Assembly: GCF_000340435.2 (NCBI RefSeq)
Contig: NZ_CP011883.2
Coordinates: forward strand, 248,001-312,000
DNA: 64,000 nt
Direction: 5' to 3'
From: Mycobacterium haemophilum DSM 44634
GTDB lineage: Bacteria > Actinomycetota > Actinomycetes > Mycobacteriales > Mycobacteriaceae
Shown: one piece after another, positions 17,835 to 25,093 of the stretch
How the letters are laid out: every line of letters starts with the position of its first letter
Numbering within the stretch: position 1 is the first letter of the stretch
Position numbers and translations under genes: made by a program
The notes under the pieces: model-generated
The model's input: only the letters and a program-made list of their open reading frames with translations
Told to the model about the DNA's origin: nothing
The model's database searches: none

Positions 17835-17935
17835 CAAGATCAACTGTGCTGCTTTCAAGATCAATTTCGGCTTTCGGCAAATTAACTTCACTTTTTACAA
17901 ATCAACTTCGCTTTTCCCAAATCAACTCGGTGACG
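17835..17935 (-). repeat. Imperfect tandem repeats of a 20-22 base unit between trmB and Rv0207c
   Basis: Read on the minus strand, five consecutive copies of a unit close to GAAGTTGATTTGNNAAAAGC can be followed from the last codons of trmB through the 20-base gap into the possible 5' extension of the next gene. Copies diverge progressively (GTTGATTTG, GTTGATTTG, GTTAATTTG, ATTGATCTT, GTTGATCTT). AT-richness contrasts with the surroundings. The unit is not a multiple of three throughout, so it is not simply a protein repeat. Confidence 0.65.
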
Positions 17936-18798
17936 GCGCTACCAGCATGCTGCGCTTTCGTTTCGTACTTGGTGGTTGGGCGAACGGTTGAGATTGGCAG
18001 CCCGGTGCCGCCATCGGCACGCCTCAGCAGTGGTTCGCCGTCGCCGACCTCGGCGATTTGCGCGGCGTAGCCGGGGTGGTCGGTCGCGGCGTGCAGGACC
18101 CCACCGGGCAGTAGCCGGTCGGCGATCAGTGCAACCGTGGCCGGTTGCAGGAACCTGCGTTTGTGGTGGCGTGCCTTAGGCCATGGATCGGGAAAGAACA
18201 CACGAACACCGGTCAGCGACCTCGGCGCGATCAGATGCTGCAGCACGTCGACCGCGTTCCCACGGATCATCCGAATGTTGCGCACCTGGTCTCGATCGAT
18301 CGCGCACAGCAGCTGCGCCAGCCCGCGCCGGTAAACCTCCACCGCGATCACGTCGATATCGGGTTCGTGCTGCGCCATGGCCAGCGTCGAGGTGCCGCTG
18401 CCGCAGCCGACCTCGAGCACCACCGGGGCGGAACGCCCGAACCACGCGTTGGTGTCCAGCGGCTCGCTGCTCGGGGTTTGGGGCACCGCCGTAATGCCTA
18501 GTGGCGATCGCAAGGGCGGCGAAGCCGGGTGCAGCGGGTCGCCGCTTATCAAACCCAGTTCTGGCCACAGTCGCTCCCAGGTTTGGCGCTGAGCGTGTGA
18601 CAAGGCGGAGCGTCGCGTACGAAAAGCCGTGGCCGGGAGGTGGCGTCTCACACCACTTTGTTCGGAGCCATGCTCAGGCTGGTTGAGGTCACACGGCGCC
18701 GGTGATAGGTGCGAATCCGGTCCGTGGGCCGGGCTGGTTTGGGGTTCCGCCGCCGCCGGCGTGTCGGGACGTACCCTCACCCCGGGTTGCGCATGCAT
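17902..18798 (-). CDS. trmB: tRNA (guanine-N7-)-methyltransferase TrmB
   Basis: 298 residues from the ATG at 18798 (start of MHAQPGVRVRPDTP, as in M. tuberculosis); a TTG at 18858 is possible. Uses S-adenosylmethionine to methylate G46 of tRNA. The Rossmann motif VVLEVGCGSGTSTLAMA and the family signature VRVFFPDPWPKARHHKRR are intact. The N-terminal region (about 1-70) is longer than in Rv0208c (263 residues) and has the low-complexity insert AAAEPQTSPAHGPDSH. Followed closely by the NYN-domain gene and mmpL3 on the same strand. Confidence 0.93.
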   Translation of the reverse strand: MHAQPGVRVRPDTPAAAEPQTSPAHGPDSHLSPAPCDLNQPEHGSEQSGVRRHLPATAFRTRRSALSHAQRQTWERLWPELGLISGDPLHPASPPLRSPLGITAVPQTPSSEPLDTNAWFGRSAPVVLEVGCGSGTSTLAMAQHEPDIDVIAVEVYRRGLAQLLCAIDRDQVRNIRMIRGNAVDVLQHLIAPRSLTGVRVFFPDPWPKARHHKRRFLQPATVALIADRLLPGGVLHAATDHPGYAAQIAEVGDGEPLLRRADGGTGLPISTVRPTTKYETKAQHAGSAVTELIWEKRS

Positions 18799-19020
18799 TT
18801 GTCCATGGTGGCCTATGAACCCCTGACGTAGCCGCCCCTGGTCCAGATTGATACCCAACAGTTGCTTTCAACTGGTAGCGGTGGCTCGCATCTTGGCAAC
18901 GGAGGTGCCACCATTCGGTAGGGCCTGATCGGCCCCCCGGCAAACGAACCGAGTTGGGCGACGAGGCAAACCCTGCACCCGAAGAGGCAAAACCGGCAAG
19001 GGATCGGGGCGATCGGGCTA

Positions 19021-20259
19021 ATGGGTTCGGGCAGGCGGGACGTGACAGAACGGGGGCACCAGATTTTTGTCGACGAGCTGGCCCGGTTTGCGGCCAGGAC
19101 CGCTGACAGCCGGGTGACGGCGATCGCGGAGCGAGCCGCCGCGCCAGTGCACGTGGCTGTCCGCGGCCGCCGGGGAGTGGGTTGCCGCACGGTGGCGCGT
19201 GCCCTGGACCGCGTGGGAAGCACCTCGGGGCTCGCGGTGACGCCGCGCACTGACGCCGCCGACCTGGACGTTTACCTGATCGCCGAAGTGCTCAAACCCG
19301 AGGACAGGGAGGCCATCGCCGCGGCGCGGCACCTGATCGTGGTGGTGCTGAACAAAGCCGATTTGGTGGGGTTCGCCGGCGACGGACCCATCGCGGCGGC
19401 GCGGAGCCGCTGCGCGCAATTTTCGGAGCTGGTGGGGGTACCCGTGCAGCCGATGATCGGTTTACTCGCCGTCGCCGCGCTCGACGATCGGCCAGGCGAA
19501 TGCCTGGATGAAGGTTTGTGGGCCGCGCTGCGAATGCTGGCCGCCGATCCGGGCGGCTATGCCTGCCTTGCTGGCTCGGTCGACGGTTTCTTGGCCGCCA
19601 ATAGCCCGGTGCCGACTGCGGACCGGCGGCGCTTACTGGACACGCTCGACCTGTTCGGGACCGCGCTCGCGGTGGCGGCGCTGCGCAAAGGCGGGACGGC
19701 TAGGCAAGTGCGGGCATTGCTGCGCCGGGTCAGCGGCGTCGATGCCGTCGTCGACAAAGTTGCTGCCGTTGGCGCCGAGGTGCGTTACCGGCGGGTGCTG
19801 CAGGCCGTCGCGGAATTAGAGGCATTCGCCGTCTGTGATGACAGGCTCGGCGAGCGGATCTGCGAGTTCCTATCCCGTGACGACACGGTGGTCGCTCGGA
19901 TGGCCTCCGCTATCGACCTGGCCCAGGCGTCTGGGCTGGCAGCCGGACTGAAGCTGGATGGTGTCGACCCGCTTCGCACGGCTCCGCCGCACTCGCGATC
20001 GCCACTGAAGCTGGATGGTGTCGACCCGCTTCGCACGGCTCCGCCGCACTCGCGATCGCCACTGAAGCTGGATGGTGTCGACCCGGCTGACGATCCGGCC
20101 GCGCATCTGTCGCGGGCGGTGCGCTGGCAGCGCTATAGCGTCGGAAGCCTCGGCCCGGTGAGCGAGCTGCACCGTTCATGCGGCGCGGATATCGTCAGAG
20201 GGTCGCTACGGCTCTGGTCCCAGGCTGCTGCGCCCGGTGACGGTAGGGAGGCCCGGTGA
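19021..20259 (+). CDS. Degenerate P-loop GTPase-like protein (Rv0209 family)
   Basis: 412 residues, unknown function. Residues near 40-50 (RGRRGVGCRT) look like a Walker A loop whose lysine is replaced by arginine or cysteine, and LNKADLVGFAGDG (about 110) matches the G4 NKxD motif of GTPases. The rest is helical. Residues about 311-350 consist of a 19-residue in-frame repeat present twice plus a partial third copy. The stop overlaps the start of the next gene (GTGA), giving a coupled two-gene operon. I propose a relationship to paired bacterial dynamin-like proteins; this is inference from motifs and gene arrangement, not a domain hit. Confidence 0.8.
   Translation: MGSGRRDVTERGHQIFVDELARFAARTADSRVTAIAERAAAPVHVAVRGRRGVGCRTVARALDRVGSTSGLAVTPRTDAADLDVYLIAEVLKPEDREAIAAARHLIVVVLNKADLVGFAGDGPIAAARSRCAQFSELVGVPVQPMIGLLAVAALDDRPGECLDEGLWAALRMLAADPGGYACLAGSVDGFLAANSPVPTADRRRLLDTLDLFGTALAVAALRKGGTARQVRALLRRVSGVDAVVDKVAAVGAEVRYRRVLQAVAELEAFAVCDDRLGERICEFLSRDDTVVARMASAIDLAQASGLAAGLKLDGVDPLRTAPPHSRSPLKLDGVDPLRTAPPHSRSPLKLDGVDPADDPAAHLSRAVRWQRYSVGSLGPVSELHRSCGADIVRGSLRLWSQAAAPGDGREAR
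19951..20085 (+). repeat. 57-bp in-frame tandem repeat inside the Rv0209-like gene
   Basis: The unit beginning AAGCTGGATGGTGTCGACCC starts at 19951, 20008 and 20065, a constant period of 57 bases (19 codons). Two full copies look identical base for base and the third stops after about 21 bases. It encodes KLDGVDPLRTAPPHSRSPL. Because the length is a multiple of three the gene stays open. Identity between copies indicates a recent expansion. Confidence 0.92.
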
Positions 20260-21806
20260 TCAGCGCGGCTGACGACGATCCGGCCGCCCAGGTGGACGCG
20301 TTAGTGGCAGCGGTCGGGCCCGGGCTGAGTTCGCCTGCCATCAATCGCCAGGAGGTGGTGCTGGTGACCGGGCCGTGGATGGCTGGCGCAACTGGTGTGG
20401 CCGCGGCGTTACGCGAACGCCTGCCGCAGCACAAGTTCGTCGAGTCGACCGACCTGGGGCCCGGCGATGCGCCGCTGGCGGTGGTGTTCGTCGTTTCTGC
20501 CGCGGCTGAACTGACGGAATCGGACTGTGCGCTGCTGGACGCCGCCGTCGACCACACCGACGTGGTGATCGGCGTGGTGTCCAAGATCGACATGCACCGG
20601 ACCTGGCGCGACGTGGTTACCGCCAACCGCGACGCACTGGCCGCGCACGCGCCCCGCTACCGTCAGGTGCCCTGGGTGGGCGCGGCGGCGTTGCCTGATG
20701 CCGGTGAACCGCAGGTCGACGATTTGGTCGACATCGTCTCAGAGCAACTCGCCGACTCGGATATCGCTAGGCGAAATAGGTTGCGGGCGTGGGAGTCCCG
20801 GCTCCAAACGGCGGCGGAAAGGTTCGATCGTGACGCCGAGGGTGCCGGCCGGCGGGTACGGGTTGACGCGTTGCGCGCACAGCGCAGCACGGCCCTGCGG
20901 GAGCGGCGCCAGTCGAAATCCGAGCGCAGCATTACGCTGCGCGGTCTGATCCAGCAGGCTCGGGTCCAGTTGTCGTACTTTGCCCGCAACTGTTGTTCGT
21001 CGATGCGTGGCGAGTTGCAAGAGGACACCGCGGGTCTATCTCGGCGGGACATGCCGGGTTTCGAGGGGTATGCGCGCGGCCGGGCGGCGCAGGTGGTCGC
21101 CGAGGTGAGCGACGGTACCGCACGACACCTCGCCGAGGTCGCGGAGGTGATGGGTTTGCCGGTCGCCCCGCCCGCCTTCGAAGCGCTGCCGGTGATCGAC
21201 GTCGGAGCCCCGCTGCTGAAATCGCGGCGGGCCGAAACCTGGCTGATGATGCTGTTGGGCGCCGGATTCGGACTAGGTGTGGCGCTGACGCTGGGTCGCG
21301 TGGTGGTCGGTCTGGCTCCCGGGCTGAAAGCCGCAGGGGTCGTCGTGTGCGTGGCGATCGGACTGGCGTTGACCGTCGTGGTGGTCAACATCCGTGGCTT
21401 GTTACGTGACCGTGCGGTGCTGGACCGGTGGGCGAGCGACGTGACGGCGTCACTGCGATCCACGGTGGAAGAGCTGGTCGCCACCCGGGTACTGGCTGTC
21501 GAGTCGGCGCTGAGCACCGCACTGGCAGCGCATGATGAGGTCGAGAATGCTCGGGTGGCCGATCAGGTCAGTGTTATCGACAGCGAATTGCGCGAACACG
21601 CCATTGCCTCGGCGCGGGCCGAGGCGGCGCGTGATCGGGAGATGCCGACGGTGCAAGCCGCGCTCGATGTTGTGCGTGCAGAACTGGGTGATCCGGGTAT
21701 ACCCACACCCGAGGGCGACGAGGACCACCAGGGCCCAGCGGGCCCCGAAGGCCCGAGCGCAACCAGCGAATCGGCTTCCAGGAGTGCGAATGGTGACAAT
21801 TCCTGA
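20256..21806 (+). CDS. Membrane-anchored P-loop protein, possible dynamin-like partner (Rv0210 family)
   Basis: 516 residues. The N-terminal region has a loop similar in position to Walker A (VTGPWMAGATGV, about residue 36) and VVSKIDMHR (about 108) similar to the G4 motif; the G3 DxxG motif is not evident. A long helical region with many charged residues follows, then two adjacent transmembrane helices (about 327-365: WLMMLLGAGFGLGVALTL and AAGVVVCVAIGLALTVVV) and a helical C-terminus with an acidic, Gly-rich tail. This order (G domain, helical stalk, paired membrane helices, helical end) is that of bacterial dynamin-like proteins. Coupled to the preceding gene. Function unknown. Confidence 0.8.
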   Translation: MISAADDDPAAQVDALVAAVGPGLSSPAINRQEVVLVTGPWMAGATGVAAALRERLPQHKFVESTDLGPGDAPLAVVFVVSAAAELTESDCALLDAAVDHTDVVIGVVSKIDMHRTWRDVVTANRDALAAHAPRYRQVPWVGAAALPDAGEPQVDDLVDIVSEQLADSDIARRNRLRAWESRLQTAAERFDRDAEGAGRRVRVDALRAQRSTALRERRQSKSERSITLRGLIQQARVQLSYFARNCCSSMRGELQEDTAGLSRRDMPGFEGYARGRAAQVVAEVSDGTARHLAEVAEVMGLPVAPPAFEALPVIDVGAPLLKSRRAETWLMMLLGAGFGLGVALTLGRVVVGLAPGLKAAGVVVCVAIGLALTVVVVNIRGLLRDRAVLDRWASDVTASLRSTVEELVATRVLAVESALSTALAAHDEVENARVADQVSVIDSELREHAIASARAEAARDREMPTVQAALDVVRAELGDPGIPTPEGDEDHQGPAGPEGPSATSESASRSANGDNS

Positions 21807-21812
21807 CGCATT

Positions 21813-21849
21813 TACGATTTCTGAATCGTTTAAGGTTTTCTGAATCGTT
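21813..21849. promoter_or_regulatory. Direct repeat TTTCTGAATCGTT x2 upstream of pckA
   Basis: TTTCTGAATCGTT occurs at 21818-21830 and 21837-21849, 19 bases apart. The first copy is also part of a dyad ACGATT-TCTG-AATCGT (21814-21829). Two nearly identical sites about two helical turns apart suggest a dimeric regulator, or the dyad could be the end signal of the Rv0209-Rv0210 operon. It lies about 160 bases before the pckA start. Confidence 0.5.
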
Positions 21850-22005
21850 GTTGTGAGCAGGCTTATACCTGCCCGCGCCTTCCGGGACAAGTTCGTCACG
21901 ATAACCTGTAGATAACGCGTTTGTGTGGGCAAATGCCGGCGAGTGCAGCAGTGACCACGAGAAGCCGACTAAGTACGCAGAAGAATTCAGGAGACGGAGA
22001 CTTCG

Positions 22006-23835
22006 ATGACCTCAGCGACCATTCCCGGTCTGGACACCGCGCCAACAAACCACCAGGAGTTGCTGTCGTGGGTAGCGGAGGTCGCCGAACTGACCCAGCC
22101 TGACCGGGTGGTCTTCGCTGACGGTTCCGACGAAGAATGGCAACGGCTCGCCGAGCGACTGGTCGCGGCGGGCACCTTCAAGAAGCTGAACGACGAAAAG
22201 CACCCCAACTCCTACCTGGCGTTGTCCGACCCCTCCGACGTGGCGCGGGTGGAGTCTCGGACCTTCATCTGTTCCGAGCGCGAGATCGACGCCGGACCGA
22301 CCAACAACTGGATGGCCCCCGCCGAGATGCGGTCCACCTTGACCGAGCTGTACCGCGGCTGCATGCGCGGTCGCACCATGTGGGTGGTGCCCTTCTGCAT
22401 GGGCCCGCTGGGCGCCGAGGACCCGAAGTTGGGCGTGGAGATCACCGACTCCGAATACGTCGTCGTGTCGATGAAGGTGATGACCCGGATGGGCACGGCC
22501 GCCCTAGAGAAGATCGGCGACGACGGGTTCTTCGTCAAGGCCCTGCACTCGGTGGGCGCCCCGCTGCAGCCGGGGCAAAAAGACGTGCCGTGGCCGTGCA
22601 ATGAGACCAAGTACATCACCCATTTCCCGGAGACCCGCGAGATCTGGAGCTACGGCTCCGGCTACGGCGGCAACGCGCTGCTGGGCAAGAAGTGCTACTC
22701 GCTGCGCATCGCCTCGGCGATGGCCCACGACGAGGGCTGGCTCGCCGAGCACATGCTGATCCTCAAGCTCATCTCCCCGGAGAACAAGGCTTACTACTTC
22801 GCGGCGGCGTTCCCGTCGGCCTGCGGCAAGACCAACCTCGCCATGCTGCAACCGACCATCCCGGGCTGGCGCGCTGAGACGCTCGGGGACGACATCGCGT
22901 GGATGCGGTTCGGCGAGGACGGCCGGCTCTACGCGGTCAACCCCGAGTTCGGTTTCTTTGGGGTGGCGCCGGGCACCAACTGGAAGTCCAACCCGAACGC
23001 CATGCGGACCATCGCCGCGGGCAACACGGTGTTCACCAATGTCGCGCTCACCGACGACAACGACGTGTGGTGGGAGGGTCTGGAAGGCGACCCGCAGCAC
23101 CTGGTCGACTGGAAGGGCAACGACTGGTACTTCCGCGAGACGGAAACCAATGCGGCGCACCCAAATTCACGTTATTGCACGCCGATGTCGCAGTGCCCGA
23201 TCCTGGCGCCGGAGTGGGACGACCCGCAGGGCGTGCCGATCTCGGGCATTCTGTTCGGTGCCCGCCGCAAGACTACGGTGCCGTTGGTGACGCAGGCCCG
23301 CGACTGGCAACACGGTGTCTTCATGGGAGCCACCATGGGCAGCGAGCAGACCGCCGCCGCCGAGGGCAAGGTCGGTACGGTGCGGCGCGACCCGATGGCC
23401 ATGTTGCCTTTCATGGGCTACCACGTCGGCGACTACTTCCAGCACTGGATCGACTTGGGCAAGAACTCCGACGAGTCCAAGCTGCCGAAGGTGTTCTTCG
23501 TCAACTGGTTCCGCCGCGGCGAAGGCGGCAAGTTCCTGTGGCCGGGCTTCGGCGAGAACAGCCGGGTGTTGAAGTGGATCGTCGACCGCATCGAACACCA
23601 GGCAGGCGGACAGGACACCGCGATCGGTATTGTGCCGACCGCCGCGGACCTGGACTTGGACGGGCTCGACATCACCAGCGGCGACGTTGCCCAGGCTCTC
23701 GCGGTGGACGCGGGCGAGTGGCGTGACGAACTGCCGTTGATTGAAGAGTGGTTTGAGTTCGTCGGCGACAAGCTGCCTACCGGCGTCCGCGACGAGTTCG
23801 AAGCGCTCAAGCAGCGGCTGGCAGAGGCGGACTAA
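22006..23835 (+). CDS. pckA: GTP-dependent phosphoenolpyruvate carboxykinase
   Basis: 609 residues (606 in M. tuberculosis Rv0211). Interconverts oxaloacetate and phosphoenolpyruvate, the entry to gluconeogenesis from lipid carbon. The GTP-type signature FPSACGKTNLAM (about residue 268-279, P-loop lysine) and the kinase-2 motif GDDIAWMRF are present, as is the Mn-binding region around GYGGNALLGKKC. Ribosome binding site AGGAGAC lies about 10 bases before the ATG. The intergenic region upstream carries the paired repeat described separately. Confidence 0.97.
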   Translation: MTSATIPGLDTAPTNHQELLSWVAEVAELTQPDRVVFADGSDEEWQRLAERLVAAGTFKKLNDEKHPNSYLALSDPSDVARVESRTFICSEREIDAGPTNNWMAPAEMRSTLTELYRGCMRGRTMWVVPFCMGPLGAEDPKLGVEITDSEYVVVSMKVMTRMGTAALEKIGDDGFFVKALHSVGAPLQPGQKDVPWPCNETKYITHFPETREIWSYGSGYGGNALLGKKCYSLRIASAMAHDEGWLAEHMLILKLISPENKAYYFAAAFPSACGKTNLAMLQPTIPGWRAETLGDDIAWMRFGEDGRLYAVNPEFGFFGVAPGTNWKSNPNAMRTIAAGNTVFTNVALTDDNDVWWEGLEGDPQHLVDWKGNDWYFRETETNAAHPNSRYCTPMSQCPILAPEWDDPQGVPISGILFGARRKTTVPLVTQARDWQHGVFMGATMGSEQTAAAEGKVGTVRRDPMAMLPFMGYHVGDYFQHWIDLGKNSDESKLPKVFFVNWFRRGEGGKFLWPGFGENSRVLKWIVDRIEHQAGGQDTAIGIVPTAADLDLDGLDITSGDVAQALAVDAGEWRDELPLIEEWFEFVGDKLPTGVRDEFEALKQRLAEAD

Positions 23836-23861
23836 CGCCCGCGGCGGACTGCTCGGCGAAA

Positions 23862-24317
23862 TTAGTTACGCCGCAACGACTTCGGTAGGTAGACCGCACC
23901 CGATCCGGCGACGGCTGCCGAGTCGCCTGGATTAGAGATGCCGCATCGCTTCAGCGACAGGCAACCGCAACCGATGCACGATTCCAAATTGTCGCGCAGC
24001 GCCACCAGCCCCGCGATCTGATCATCGAGGCGTGCGCGCCAGTCTTTGGACAGCCGAGCCCAGTCGGCGCGCGTTGGAGTACGCCGATCCGGTAGCTTCG
24101 CCAGTGCCGCCGCGACCTCGTCCAGGGTCAATCCGACATTGCGGGCCGCCCGGATGAACGCCAGGCGCCGCAGCATCTGTCGTTCGAATCGGCGTTGTCC
24201 GCCACCCGTACGGGACGCAGTGATCAGGCCTTGACGCTCGTAAAATCGGATTGCCGACGCGGCGAAGCCGCTGCGTTCGGCGATCTCGCTGACGGTGAAC
24301 AAATCGCGCTTATCCAT
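23862..24317 (-). CDS. soxR: SoxR-type redox-sensing MerR-family regulator
   Basis: 151 residues. N-terminal winged helix of the MerR family (FTVSEIAERSGFAASAIRFY), a dimerisation helix (about 82-112), and the cysteine cluster C114-x2-C117-x-C119-x5-C125 in ESCIGCGCLSLKRC, identical in spacing to the [2Fe-2S] ligand set of E. coli SoxR (119/122/124/130). In actinobacteria SoxR answers to redox-active metabolites and controls oxidoreductases and exporters. It is divergent from the SDR/QueA-like pair at 24377, with 59 bases between starts holding candidate operators. This gene is not at this place in M. tuberculosis, where nadR-like Rv0212c and Rv0213c follow pckA. Confidence 0.94.
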   Translation of the reverse strand: MDKRDLFTVSEIAERSGFAASAIRFYERQGLITASRTGGGQRRFERQMLRRLAFIRAARNVGLTLDEVAAALAKLPDRRTPTRADWARLSKDWRARLDDQIAGLVALRDNLESCIGCGCLSLKRCGISNPGDSAAVAGSGAVYLPKSLRRN

Positions 24318-24325
24318 GTGGCCTA

Positions 24326-24336
24326 CTCAAATTGAG
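24326..24336. promoter_or_regulatory. Perfect palindrome CTCAAATTGAG next to soxR start
   Basis: CTCAA-A-TTGAG, 9 bases before the soxR ATG on the minus strand. The half-site resembles the CCTCAA/TTGAGG half of SoxR boxes, so it could be a second operator for autoregulation, or part of a wider overlapping site with the box at 24344-24361. Confidence 0.5.
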
Positions 24337-24339
24337 GAC

Positions 24340-24370
24340 TTGACTTAAAGTTTACTTCAACTATCAGTAT
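24340..24370 (+). promoter_or_regulatory. MerR-type promoter with SoxR-box-like operator for the SDR/QueA-like operon
   Basis: TTGACT at 24340-24345 fits a -35 element; a 19-base spacer, the length typical of MerR-family targets, is followed by CAGTAT at 24365-24370 as a weak -10. The spacer contains CTTAAAGTTTACTTCAAC (24344-24361), matching the E. coli SoxR box CCTCAAGTTAACTTGAGG at 12 of 18 positions, with the central AAGTTtACTT nearly intact. Transcription from this -10 would begin at or beside the ATG at 24377, so the mRNA may be leaderless, consistent with the lack of a ribosome binding site. Confidence 0.6.
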
Positions 24371-24376
24371 GGCTGT

Positions 24377-25093
24377 ATGACTGAATCTCACACCCGTCCC
24401 GTCGCCATTGTCACCGGTGCATCACGTGGGTTTGGCCGAGCGGTGACCGCCGCGTTGCTGGACCGTGGCTGGGCCGTCGTCGGCGATGCCCGCCGAGCCA
24501 CCGATCTGGAAATGACTGCCCGACAGCTGAACTCGGCACAGCTAATCGCCCTACCCGGCGATGTCACCGATGCGTCGCACCGTGACGCATTGGTCGCCGC
24601 GGCAATCGACACCGGGCCGCTTCGCCTGCTGGTGAACAATGCCAGTCGGCTCGGTCCAAGCCCGCAACCGGCTCTGGCCGAGTACCCGGCCGGCGAGCTG
24701 TGGGCGGTGTATCAGGCCAACGTGTTTGCCCCGCTTGCGCTGATTCAGGCAGCGTTGCCGGCGCTTGCCGACAACGCAGGCGCAATCGTCAACCTCAGCT
24801 CCGACGCGGCCGTCGAGCCGTATCCGGGCTGGGGCGGGTACGGCTCGTCGAAGGCCGCACTCGATCAGCTATCGGCCATCCTGGCCGCTGAGGCTCCCGC
24901 CGTGTCGGTGTACGCCTTCGACCCGGGCGACATGCGGACCGAGATGCATCAGGCCGCCTTCCCCGGCGAGGACATCTCCGACCGCGCCGAGCCGGAGGCA
25001 AAGGTGCCGGCATTGCTGCGATTGCTCGATATCCGGCCGGCCGCCGGGCGGTACCGCGCCGTAGATCTGGCGCTGTCTGGAGCGCGGCCGTGA
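24377..25093 (+). CDS. Short-chain dehydrogenase/reductase, SoxR-linked
   Basis: 238 residues, classical SDR. Nucleotide-binding TGASRGFG at about residue 14, NNAS in place of the usual NNAG, catalytic Ser in IVNLSSDAA and Tyr-x3-Lys in YGSSK. The loop after strand beta-2 (GDARRATDLE) is compatible with NADP binding but is not decisive. No ribosome binding site; translation may start from the 5' end of a leaderless transcript. Its stop overlaps the next start, so the two enzymes are co-translated. The substrate is unknown; regulation by the divergent SoxR is inferred from the operator. Confidence 0.9.
   Translation: MTESHTRPVAIVTGASRGFGRAVTAALLDRGWAVVGDARRATDLEMTARQLNSAQLIALPGDVTDASHRDALVAAAIDTGPLRLLVNNASRLGPSPQPALAEYPAGELWAVYQANVFAPLALIQAALPALADNAGAIVNLSSDAAVEPYPGWGGYGSSKAALDQLSAILAAEAPAVSVYAFDPGDMRTEMHQAAFPGEDISDRAEPEAKVPALLRLLDIRPAAGRYRAVDLALSGARP

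Noticed and set aside
19951..20085. CRISPR array
   Set aside because: The repeat is a gapless tandem of 57-base units in a coding frame with no spacers, and no cas genes are present in the window.
19910..20179. Minus-strand frame with repeated GRHHPASVAIASAAEPCEA
   Set aside because: It is the complement of the 57-bp repeat inside the Rv0209-like gene and has no independent gene features.
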